Shown here: piece after piece, positions 56,602 to 64,000 of the stretch
Numbering within the stretch: the first letter of the stretch is position 1
Layout of the letters: every line of letters starts with the position of its first letter
From: AP-15 sp963750195
Lineage (GTDB): Bacteria; Pseudomonadota; Alphaproteobacteria; ATCC43930; CGMCC-115725
Length of the DNA: 64,000 nt
Direction of reading: 5' to 3'
Assembly: GCA_963750195.1 (NCBI GenBank)
Contig: CAVVPS010000003.1
Location: 1-64,000, forward strand
Made by a program: the position numbers and the translations under genes
Notes under the pieces: generated by a model
The model's database searches: none
The model's input: the letters and a program-made list of their open reading frames with translations, nothing else
What the model was told of the DNA's origin: nothing

Positions 56602-57120
56602 ACCGGCAAACGGCCATCCCGCTGCGATGCCAATTGCTCGGTCCGGAGCAATTTCGCGCGCGGAAGGGCCAGACCGCGGCGCAAGACCACCGCCATCGCC
56701 AGCCATAACAGGATCGGCGCGATTTGCAGTCCAAGCAGCTTCGCCGGGCCGAGCGACAGCGCTGGCAAGGCAGCAATACGAGCGTAGTGATTTTCTCCCA
56801 TGGCTGGAAACCGGTCTTAGTGGCTTCACCGGCGAACCATGCCGCCGCGAACATCAAGATGACCATGTCGTAATCATAGGTGTATGGGGTTGCCAGGAAG
56901 ATCCCGATCACCAACCCGGCCGATCTGATGCCGAGCGGGCATCGGCCATACCATAGAGCACCGACTGCGACGGCCGCTGCGACGGCGGAGATCCCTTGAG
57001 CCAAATATGCGGCCCACGGGTTTGCCCCAAGCAACCGCATCAGGGCGAATACGGTCGGTGTCGTGTGCGTCAAGTTCTGCAAAAGCAGGCTGGTGATGTA
57101 GGGCGTGGGCGGCGCGGAGC
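56598..57120 (-). pseudogene. DUF2029/GT87 glycosyltransferase, C-terminal fragment
   Basis: About 170 residues: LLLQNLTHTTPTVFALMRLL, AAYLAQGISAVAAAVAVGAL and GIFLATPYTYDYDMVILMFA, the last three or four membrane spans of a GT87 enzyme (alpha-mannosyl/rhamnosyl-type, polyprenyl-phosphate donor). A frame change is needed near 56775 to reach the end at 56598. The segment TTPTVFALMRLLGANPWAAY duplicates one in the fragment at 57895-58722, so the two come from different GT87 genes. Starts abruptly at about 57120, next to the IS256 fragment. Confidence 0.65.
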
Positions 57121-57157
57121 CCCCGTGTAGCGCAGCGCCGACGACGCCCGGCCGCCG

Positions 57158-57892
57158 TCAGGCGGCCAAGGCCCGCAGGGCCTCTTTCTTGTATTCCTTC
57201 AGATGCTCCATGTTGAGATAGCGCGTCGCTTCGAGCCAGTTCTCGTGCATCTCGACCGCCAGCGCCCGCACCAGCCGCAAACAACTCTCGGCGTTGGGAA
57301 AGATGCGCACGACATGGGTGCGGCGCTTCAGCTCCTGGTTCAAGCGTTCGAGCATGTTGGTCGACTTCATGTGTTTGTGGTGCGGCAAGCGGCAGCCGGT
57401 AATAGCTCAGCGTCTCCTCGATGTTGTCCTCGACCCAGTTGCACAGCCGCGGGTACTTGGCCTGCCATTTGGCCAGCGAGGCGGCGATGTCGCGGCGCAC
57501 TTCGGCGAGATCGCGGCGGTCGTAAAACCAGCGCAGCTCCCGCAGGCAGTCGTCGTCGACCTTGCGCGGCACATAGTCGAGCGCGTTTCTGAGAAAATGC
57601 ACATAGCAGCGCTGCCACGCCGCCTCCGGCAGCACCTCGCGGATCGCCGCCTTGAGACCGGGATGGTCGTCGCTGGACGACAAACTCGACGCCGACGAGC
57701 CCGCGGGCTTTGAGGCGCCAAGAGAAAGTCGCGCCAGCTCGATCGGCTCTCGCGATTGGCGAGCTCGACTGCCAGGATCTGGCGCCGGCCGTCTTCGTCG
57801 ACCGCCACCGCGACCAGCATCGCCTGGCTGAGGATGACCCCGGCTTCGCGCACCTTCTCGTAGCGTGCATCGAGGATCAGGTACGGGAAAGT
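57158..57892 (-). pseudogene. IS256-family transposase, 3' fragment
   Basis: PYLILDARYEKVREAGVILS (first catalytic Asp), SDDHPGLKAAIREVLPEAAW (second Asp), NMLERLNQELKRRTHVVRIF (Glu) to the end YKKEALRALAA. The N-terminal DNA-binding half, about 160 residues, is missing. Breaks near 57720, 57684 and 57390 each fit one extra base. No terminal repeats could be matched as the left end is lost. Flanked on both sides by glycosyltransferase fragments, marking the site of the rearrangement. Confidence 0.8.
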
Positions 57893-57894
57893 TT

Positions 57895-58722
57895 GGCCGA
57901 AACTGCCTGCATCAGGTATGCCGCTGTCAGGTCCGCACCTGCCATGCGCATCAGCACGAACACGGTCGGCATGGTCCAGGACAGGGCCGTCAGGTCGACT
58001 ACCCGAATGCTGCAAGTCTAACCGGTCGAAGAAACCGAGCCAGGCTGCCGGACCGAAAAGGAACATGCTGACCGCCGCCAAAAGACTTCCGCACAATATG
58101 CGCCGCTGCCGCATGCTCGCCAATGTCTGCCGGCGACCAGCGCGACCGGCAACAGGACGCCCAATTGCGGCTTAAAACTCAGCGTCCCCAAAAGCAAGCC
58201 GGCGGAAACGGGACGACGCTCGGTGAGGGTGAGCCCCCAAAACAGCAGTACGGCGGTAAAGTAGCCATTCTGCCGGGAGACCAGGTTACAGAAGGCGGCA
58301 GGCGTGCCGACCGTCGCCAAGGCCGCCATTCGCCAGCCGACAAGTCGCGACAGGGACCAGGCGCAGAGCGCTGCACCAAGAAGCACCCAGGCCAGCAAGG
58401 CGGGCACATACGAAAGACGGGTCAGCGGCCAGCACAGCAGCATCATGGTCGGCGGGTACATTGTTGACTGCTCGAATGTGCGGAAGGGTCCGATCGCATA
58501 CGCTGCGTCGGGCCGTCCGGCGGCGGCCAAAACGGCGCTCGACCAAAAGCTGAAAAAATCCCTGCCGTTGACGGATCGCCCACGCGATAGGCGACGGCAT
58601 CGCAGCCGAGTACGACGAGCGACAGCAACGCGCAGACCAGTCCCCCAACGCAATAGGCGTTTGCGCGTGATCCAAGGCGCGTATTTTACTGCGTTACTCG
58701 CGCTATCGAGGAATTTCCGCAT
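57895..58722 (-). pseudogene. DUF2029/GT87 glycosyltransferase, N-terminal fragment
   Basis: From the ATG at 58722 (MRKFLDSASNAV): DFFSFWSSAVLAAAGRPDAA (the Asp motif of GT87 loop 1), MYPPTMMLLCWPLTRLSYVP, NLVSRQNGYFTAVLLFWGLT and LGTLSFKPQLGVLLP. Ends SWTMPTVFVLMRMAGADLTA where the IS256 fragment begins, about 60 residues short of the C-terminus. Several frame changes are needed (near 58650, 58560, 58110 and 58015). A membrane glycosyltransferase gene cut by the insertion. Confidence 0.7.
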
Positions 58723-58867
58723 CGTCCCGTCTTTGCCGAGAGCTCCGGCGTCGGCCGCCGGAAGCGGCATCGGTCAGAGTGGGGCGATTGTTTGAATTTG
58801 TGGTTAAGCCCCACCGCCTTTAGGAATCTTGCTGCTCGCCAACCCGCCTGACGTGAACATGTTGTTG

Positions 58868-60410
58868 TTACCCGTTATGTTCAAACCTTTGTGCGCTCGA
58901 CTGAGGATCTGTTGTACAATCCCACAAGTCGAAAGACTTCGTGCTCGCTACTAGCTTATAGTGCTCAAAGAAAGCATGCCGAAATCTATTGCTAAATAAT
59001 AACTTGTTGTCGTAGAAATAACTGACCACCGCGAATGGCCGTTCGCCTTTTGGTAGCAGCCACCGCTGGACGCGGCAGTCCGAGAGATAAGGGATCCATC
59101 GGTCCGAACCATCGATGCCGACTTCGCGAAGCTCCATCAAAACGTGAGCATCGATCAGAGCTGGATAAGAGTTGAGCGCCAATACGGTTCTGCTGAGTTG
59201 ACTGAGCTGATAGCTGTGTCGATTGTCGCCATACCCGACTTGAACGGGTTGGATCGGGCTCTCTCGCGCCAGCGCTAGCGCCTCTGCCGCGACTGAAGCA
59301 GATCCTCGCTCGGCGCCGATCTCCTCAACAATTTGACTAGCCGAGAGGGATGCTACGACCAGTATCGCCACTGGCGCGAGCCGGGCGCTTATGCCCTCTG
59401 GCCGCAGCCTGTGCCGGACATCCGCGAGTACCGGAACCAACGGTAAAAAATGATAGGCCCCACAGCCAGGCGCGGTCGCAGGATATAACAACAATAATGC
59501 CGTCGCCAGCGCTGCCACCGCACATATTTTCGCGCGCTGCTGCTGGCGCTGCGCCACCAGCGGGATCGCAATCGGCAACAGTAAAAGCGAGAGGGCGATC
59601 GAGATCGGCCAGATCTGGGACAAGGTTTGCCCGCGCCCACCGATTTGCTGAGCCAGACCGCTGACGTAATTTTCGAATGAAATTCGCGGGCTGAAAAACG
59701 GCGCGACAACGGGAGCGGCAGCAATACCGCTGGCGGTAAGAAGTGCTCGCCAGCCCCTACTCCACCACAAATCGACGAGCAGCGGGAGGAAATAAAAAAA
59801 TGCATGCACTTTCAGATTTATCGCCAACCCCAAGCAGATGCCGAGCCATAATGCCGCCCGATCGTTGGCGGTCGATGCTATGGCGATGGCCACGAGCAAG
59901 GTTTCGAGCGGATCAGACCGCACCCAGAAACTGAACGGACTGAATAGCAGCAGGGCGGCAACTAGAAAGAAAATGCCAGGGCGAGCGTCAACCGCGGATA
60001 GGTGGTGAACGAAGTGAGCGCTCATCACAGATATCGTGGCCAGCAGCGCCAGTATCGATGTGAGTTTGCTCACCGTAACGGTGGCTCCGAACAAAAGCAG
60101 TGCTGGTATTTCGAGCAAATAAGCTAAGGGGCCGTAAAATGTTGCAAACCGCGGGGCACCGTCTTGCATTTGGTAAAGCGATTGGCCGTGAAGATATTGC
60201 CAACCGGCAATGACGACGTTGCCCTCAACGTGATCAAGATAGGCGCCCGAAGAATAGATACAGAGAGCATTCGAGTGCCAGCAGGAAAGTCGCCAGCGCT
60301 ATGCCAATGAAGGCCGGCGTCTGCCGGTATAAGACGCGCGCCAACTTGTCGGTAATGCTCCTACCTCGAGGCCAGGTATTGGTGGCCGTGTGGTGGTAGG
60401 GCTCGGGCAT
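58868..60410 (-). CDS. Membrane glycosyltransferase (ArnT/GT39-like), one-base frameshift
   Basis: About 514 residues from the ATG at 60410. TM1 (AFIGIALATFLLALECSLYL), then after an extra base near 60240 YLDHVEGNVVIAGWQYLHGQ, the loop before TM2, with an Asp/His/Glu-rich stretch typical of GT-C enzymes. About ten spans follow, then a soluble C-terminal domain (VVSYFYDNKLLFSNRFRHAF). A lipid-linked sugar transferase for envelope glycans is likely. Lies just upstream of the broken GT87 genes on the same strand, suggesting a small cell-surface glycan cluster. Confidence 0.65.
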
Positions 60411-60646
60411 CGACGTTCTCTTGGTGCCTTCGACGCACCTATCGGCGCTGCGCGATGGCGCGCTATTTAGCGGCAGGGTTTTCAGGCGCAATTATCACTG
60501 TACGCCGGCAGTCAAAGTGGCGCTAAAAGCTAAAGTTTTGGTTAAGTTACCTCGGCGCGGAGGCAGGCGCGGGCCGACCCAACCCCGCGACCGAAGGCAA
60601 GGGAGCCGGACAGACAGCCGCGCTAAAGGATCGGGAAAAGCTGCTT

Positions 60647-61693
60647 CTACACAGCGGCGCGTTCGCCGGCGACGCCGGCGAAATGCGGCATGACCTCGCG
60701 GGCGAAGCGGCGCAGGCTGGCGCGGCCGCGCGCTCCGCCGCCCGAGCCGCCTCCATTGATCAGCACATAGCCGGCGCCCGCCGCGCGCAACGCTTCGAGC
60801 CGTTCGCCGATATGATCGGCGGTGCCGTACATTGCGCTGATTTCGTTGACCGCGCGCGGATCGCCGGTGGCGCGGTCGGGGCCGCCATGCACGGTGCCGT
60901 CGGGCGTGGTCGCAAGCTTTAATTGCCGCACACGGTTAGCCAGCCGGCGCTCCATCGCTGCTTCCCGTTCGGCGGCGCTGTCGCAGACAAAGAAGGCGCG
61001 GGTCACCGCCACCTGCGTCGGGTCAAAGCTGCGCCCGCGAGCCTCGACCTCGGATCTGTAGATCGCGACGTTGGCGGCGACGTCGGCGGGCGAGGCGTAT
61101 TGGCCCAGCAGCAGATTGTAGCCCTCCGCGGCGACCCGGCGGATCGAGCGCTCGCTGCCGGCACCCATCCAGATCGGCGGATGCGGCTTTTGCGCGGTCG
61201 GTGGCTCGACCACGATGTTGTCGAATTGCCAATGCTTGCCCCGGTGCGAGAACGGCTCGTCGGCGGTCCATGCCCTGATGATCACGTCGAGTGACTCGTC
61301 GAAGCGCTCATCGGCCTCGTCCATCGGTACACAGAACCCGGCGAACTCGTTGTAGCGATAGCCCTTGCCTATGCCGAAATCGAGCCTTCCGCCGGACAAC
61401 AGATCGAGGGTCGCCGCCTGCTCGGCCAGCAGCACCGGGTTATGCCACGGCAGGACCATGACCGCCGTGCCGAGTCGCAGGTGCCGCGTGCGGGCACCGA
61501 GCCAGGTCAACAGATTGATCGTCGCCGAGACCTGGCCATACCCGGTGAAGTGGTGCTCGACGACAAAGGTGCTGTGAAAGCCGAGCGCCTCGGCTTCGAT
61601 ATTGTATTCGATGAAGTCGCGATAACCCTCTGCGCTGTCGAATTCGGGACCGCCGCGCCTTGCCGCCGCACTGCCGAACAGGCCGAACCGCAT
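60647..61693 (-). CDS. LLM-class flavin-dependent oxidoreductase
   Basis: 348 residues, complete. Bacterial luciferase-like: FRFGLFGS-type start MRFGLFGSAAARRGGPEFDS, ALGFHSTFVVEHHFTGYGQV, GTAVMVLPWHNPVLLAEQAA, LDFGIGKGYRYNEFAGFCVP and PPIWMGAGSERSIRRVAAEG. A TIM barrel using reduced FMN (or F420). The active site usually acts as monooxygenase or dehydrogenase on xenobiotics. Alone on its strand. The substrate is unknown. Confidence 0.88.
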   Translation of the reverse strand: MRFGLFGSAAARRGGPEFDSAEGYRDFIEYNIEAEALGFHSTFVVEHHFTGYGQVSATINLLTWLGARTRHLRLGTAVMVLPWHNPVLLAEQAATLDLLSGGRLDFGIGKGYRYNEFAGFCVPMDEADERFDESLDVIIRAWTADEPFSHRGKHWQFDNIVVEPPTAQKPHPPIWMGAGSERSIRRVAAEGYNLLLGQYASPADVAANVAIYRSEVEARGRSFDPTQVAVTRAFFVCDSAAEREAAMERRLANRVRQLKLATTPDGTVHGGPDRATGDPRAVNEISAMYGTADHIGERLEALRAAGAGYVLINGGGSGGGARGRASLRRFAREVMPHFAGVAGERAAV

Positions 61694-61796
61694 CGTACAG
61701 CTTCCTCACGCTAAAATGCCGCGATCGACACTACGCCGGAGACGCAATGTTCCAAATGCCGTCTTTTGATCGTCGACATCGCTTACGCAGCAACGA

Positions 61797-62177
61797 TCAC
61801 GGCCAGCCCCAGGGGTCCCCGTCCCAATCCCCCTGGGTCATGATCGCGGTCATCTGGGCCTCGTCGGCGAGTTGCTTGGCAAACATTTCTTGCTTGTAGG
61901 CGTCCCAGTTCTGCTGGGTGCCGAAATAGACGCAATTGCAGTCGAGCGGGTCGGCATACAGATAGACCGGATTGCCGTTCACCACCTTGGTGAGAAACTT
62001 GTTGGGCGGCAGCCTCTTCATCGCCTCGATACGATGCGGCGAATCCGCCGGCCTGACCTGAAACCCGGCCGCCGCGAGCAGATCCTCCTTCTGCGCCGCC
62101 TGCTGTTGCGGGCTGACGCACCCGGCAACGCCGAGCGCCAGGGCACCGGCGGTCCATAGCCAAGTCAATTTCAGCAC
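61797..62177 (-). CDS. Small lipoprotein
   Basis: 126 residues. A lipoprotein signal peptide with lipobox (LALGVAGC) places the mature protein at Cys20, then a Q/A-rich linker. FQVRPADSPHRIEAMKRLPP, YLYADPLDCNCVYFGTQQNW and a C-terminal DWDGDPWGWP tail. This pattern occurs in many small alphaproteobacterial lipoproteins of unknown role. Intact. Confidence 0.75.
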   Translation of the reverse strand: MLKLTWLWTAGALALGVAGCVSPQQQAAQKEDLLAAAGFQVRPADSPHRIEAMKRLPPNKFLTKVVNGNPVYLYADPLDCNCVYFGTQQNWDAYKQEMFAKQLADEAQMTAIMTQGDWDGDPWGWP

Positions 62178-62421
62178 GGCAATTCTCCCCGAACTCAGCG
62201 GACGCTACCCGATCGCGCCGGTTCAACGCAACAAGGCGAGCCGTATCACTCGACGATGCGAGCCTTGGATGGGACTACGTGGCGAGCGTTGCGCAACGAC
62301 GGTGTCTGGGAACGCTCGCCACGTTGCTCCAAGGCATCAGCGATTTCTGCTGTTCCGTTGGACAAGGTCTGCTCAATGCCGCGACGACGAAAGAGGAGCG
62401 CACGATATTCCGGCACCGCGG

Positions 62422-62608
62422 TTCTGCGAGCTCGTGAAGCACCTGTCGAACTATGACCCAGAGCTTGAGCATGCGATGCAGCTGCTGCTCGGTTACGCTT
62501 TGTGCGGGCGAGAAGGTTCTTCCCTTCCTGCATGGGCCGAAGAGCAACGAAGGCAAGAGCCAGCTGATGAAGATCCTTAACCGTATCCTCGGCGGTGCTG
62601 AGGGGTAA
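62422..62608 (+). pseudogene. D5-type phage/plasmid primase-helicase remnant
   Basis: LVKHLSNYDPELEHAMQLLL, GYALCG, then (after one extra base near 62509) EKVLPFLHGPKSNEGKSQLM with the P-loop GPKSNEGKS and KILNRILGGAEG before a stop at 62608. This is the start of the SF3 helicase domain of D5 primases of phages and plasmids. Both the primase half and most of the helicase are missing. A mobile-element scar next to the alpha/beta hydrolase gene. Confidence 0.55.
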
Positions 62609-62919
62609 TCGCCATGGTGGAGGCCCGACAACCCTCCGCCTACGAATTCCCGGGCCAACCTGCTTTCAAAATAGCCGACCTCCCGGCGCCCAGAGCTATT
62701 TCTAGGCAGGTGAAATCCGCGCGGTGCCGGTACGGTCGGCTCGCACGTTCGTGATCGCCGGGGGGCCCCTCCCGCCTCTGCGGCAAGGGAAGGGGACCCC
62801 CGGCCGTTCATCACCCCGGCATAGGTTCCCATCACCCACTCGACCCGGCTCGAAAGCGTCGGGTCGTACGGCTATGCTGAGATGCCCAGAGGGTGCGTCT
62901 TAGAAAGGGATCGGACGAC
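62609..62919. other. Intergenic, no gene seen
   Basis: 311 bp between the primase scar and the hydrolase. No convincing frame. The hydrolase start at 62920 has a weak AAAGGG upstream. Confidence 0.45.
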
Positions 62920-63702
62920 ATGCCGACGCAACTCACCGAGCTCAAGGTGCGGGACGTCGCTATCAAGCTGCATCGCGCTGGGCGAGGCCCGACGGTGCTG
63001 TTCCTGCACGGCGCCGGCGGGGTGCCGCAATGGCTGCCGTTCTTCGATGCGCTGGCCGAGCGCTATGAGGTCCTGGTGCCCGAGCATCCCGGCTTTGGCG
63101 GCTCCGACGACCCGCCGTGGATTACCTCGATGTCCGACCTCGCGATGTTCTATCTCGACCTGGTCGAGGAAGCCGGTCTCGACCGGATCCATCTGATCGG
63201 CAACTCACTGGGCGGTTGGCTCGCCGCCGAGATCCTGATCCGCGACCGCTCGCGCTTCCGGAGCCTGGTTCAGCTCGCGCCGGCCGGCATCCGCATCAAG
63301 GGCGTGCCCTGCGGCGACAACTTCATTTGGGGCCTGGAGGAGGCGGTACGCAATCTCTACCACGACCAGTCATTCGCCGATCGCATCCTGGCGCTGACGC
63401 CGAGTGAAGAGCAGATGGACGTGATGCTGAGGAATCGCTTCACGGTGGCGAAGCTCGGCTGGCAGCCGCGCTGGTTCAATCCCGACCTCGAGAAGTGGCT
63501 GCACCGGATCAAACTTCCGGCTCTGGTTGTCTGGGGCGACCACGACAAGATCATGCCGCCGGCCAATGCCGCGCTGTGGCGTGAGCGGCTGCCGGACGCG
63601 CGCGTCGTCATGCTGAAGGAGTGTGGCCATCTCCCGCATGTCGAGCAGGCCCCGCTTGTCGCAGGCCATGTCCGCGATTTCCTCGAGGGGGTCGGATCAT
63701 GA
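62920..63702 (+). CDS. Alpha/beta hydrolase
   Basis: 260 residues from the ATG at 62920; the longer GTG-type start at 62893 adds nine residues. VLFLHGAGGVPQWLPFFDAL (oxyanion loop HGAGG), HLIGNSLGGWLAAEILIRDR (nucleophile elbow GNSLGG), VVWGDHDKIMPPA (acid Asp) and LKECGHLPHVEQAPLVAGHV (His). The cap is a short helical insert. Similar to meta-cleavage product hydrolases and epoxide-type hydrolases of aromatic pathways. Its stop overlaps the LLM gene start by 4 bp (ATGA), so they are cotranscribed. Confidence 0.85.
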   Translation: MPTQLTELKVRDVAIKLHRAGRGPTVLFLHGAGGVPQWLPFFDALAERYEVLVPEHPGFGGSDDPPWITSMSDLAMFYLDLVEEAGLDRIHLIGNSLGGWLAAEILIRDRSRFRSLVQLAPAGIRIKGVPCGDNFIWGLEEAVRNLYHDQSFADRILALTPSEEQMDVMLRNRFTVAKLGWQPRWFNPDLEKWLHRIKLPALVVWGDHDKIMPPANAALWRERLPDARVVMLKECGHLPHVEQAPLVAGHVRDFLEGVGS

Positions 63703-64000
63703 AGCTCGTCTCGTTCCATCTGATGCCGTACCGGCCGCTCGATCTCGAGGAGGCAGCGAAGCACCGTTCGCCCTGGGTAGTATTGCCGAATCGTCTCTAC
63801 GACCCTGTGAAGGGTGCGGAGGAATACGCGCGCCACATCGACGCCCTCGTCTATGCCGAGGAGCTCGGCTTCGATGCGATCGGCGTCAACGAGCATCATC
63901 AGACCGCCTACGGGTTGATGCCGGCGCCCAATCTGATCGCGAGCGCGCTGATCCAGCGCACGAAGCGGGTCAAGATCGCGATCCTCGGCCGCGCGTTGCC
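63699..64000 (+). CDS. LLM-class flavin-dependent oxidoreductase, cut by the window edge
   Basis: Only the first 100 residues are visible: MKLVSFHLMPYRPLD, YAEELGFDAIGVNEHHQTAY (substrate-side loop) and RTKRVKIAILGRALP. The N-terminal third of a luciferase-like TIM barrel. Cotranscribed with the alpha/beta hydrolase, so the pair may degrade one compound: oxygenation by the flavin enzyme, hydrolysis by the neighbour. No flavin reductase is in view. Confidence 0.85.
   Translation, partial: MKLVSFHLMPYRPLDLEEAAKHRSPWVVLPNRLYDPVKGAEEYARHIDALVYAEELGFDAIGVNEHHQTAYGLMPAPNLIASALIQRTKRVKIAILGRAL

Overview
The window is GC-rich and reads as an alphaproteobacterial chromosome, probably Rhodospirillales-like. 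This rests on ubiX, TIGR02444, YdcH/DUF465, purEK, COQ9, peptide deformylase and rpsU lying together, a three-gene proton-translocating transhydrogenase (pntAA-pntAB-pntB), a B12 riboswitch ahead of cbtBA, and several molybdenum hydroxylases and LLM-class oxidoreductases. Species-level placement is inference.

Layout. 1-12 kb is a graveyard of accessory genes: a broken Hsp90-like ATPase and a radical-SAM gene fused to a truncated integrase, two small HTH genes, truncated dctP and sensor kinase genes, an 895-bp nested-palindrome element carrying a GIY-YIG nuclease, a response regulator, a collapsed RND efflux operon, a cobalamin riboswitch with cbtB and a truncated cbtA, and an IS630 remnant. 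11.6-28 kb is a catabolic region: DUF1993, an Mct-like CoA-transferase, SDR, LLM and VOC proteins, a CmcJ-like oxygenase, a DsbA-like protein, a Baeyer-Villiger-type monooxygenase, an amidohydrolase, a molybdenum hydroxylase, a TetR regulator and an MFS transporter. At 28.3-29.2 kb a G1 peptidase remnant abuts an integrase C-terminal remnant. 29.2-48 kb is core: DUF465, ubiX, purEK, COQ9, def, rpsU, pnt, an ECF sigma/anti-sigma pair, a two-component system, aconitase, dnaE and an amidase. 49-56.6 kb is a tight operon for a molybdenum hydroxylase and its maturation proteins: large subunit, MoaD-like protein, MoxR ATPase, CoxE-like VWA protein, XdhC split in two, and a MoeA/MobA-like fusion. 56.6-60.4 kb holds membrane glycosyltransferase genes broken by an IS256 fragment. 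60.6-64 kb has LLM proteins, a lipoprotein, a primase remnant and an alpha/beta hydrolase.

Two themes stand out. First, the 895-bp element between a kinase and a regulator gene has repeats in mirrored order (a-b-c-GIY-YIG-d-e-f), a good candidate for an undescribed mobile unit. Second, many otherwise well-conserved genes carry one frame break, and in nearly all the break equals one extra base. This pattern suggests insertion-type sequencing error over biological decay in the core genes, while the large internal deletions and fusions at 1-12 kb look real.
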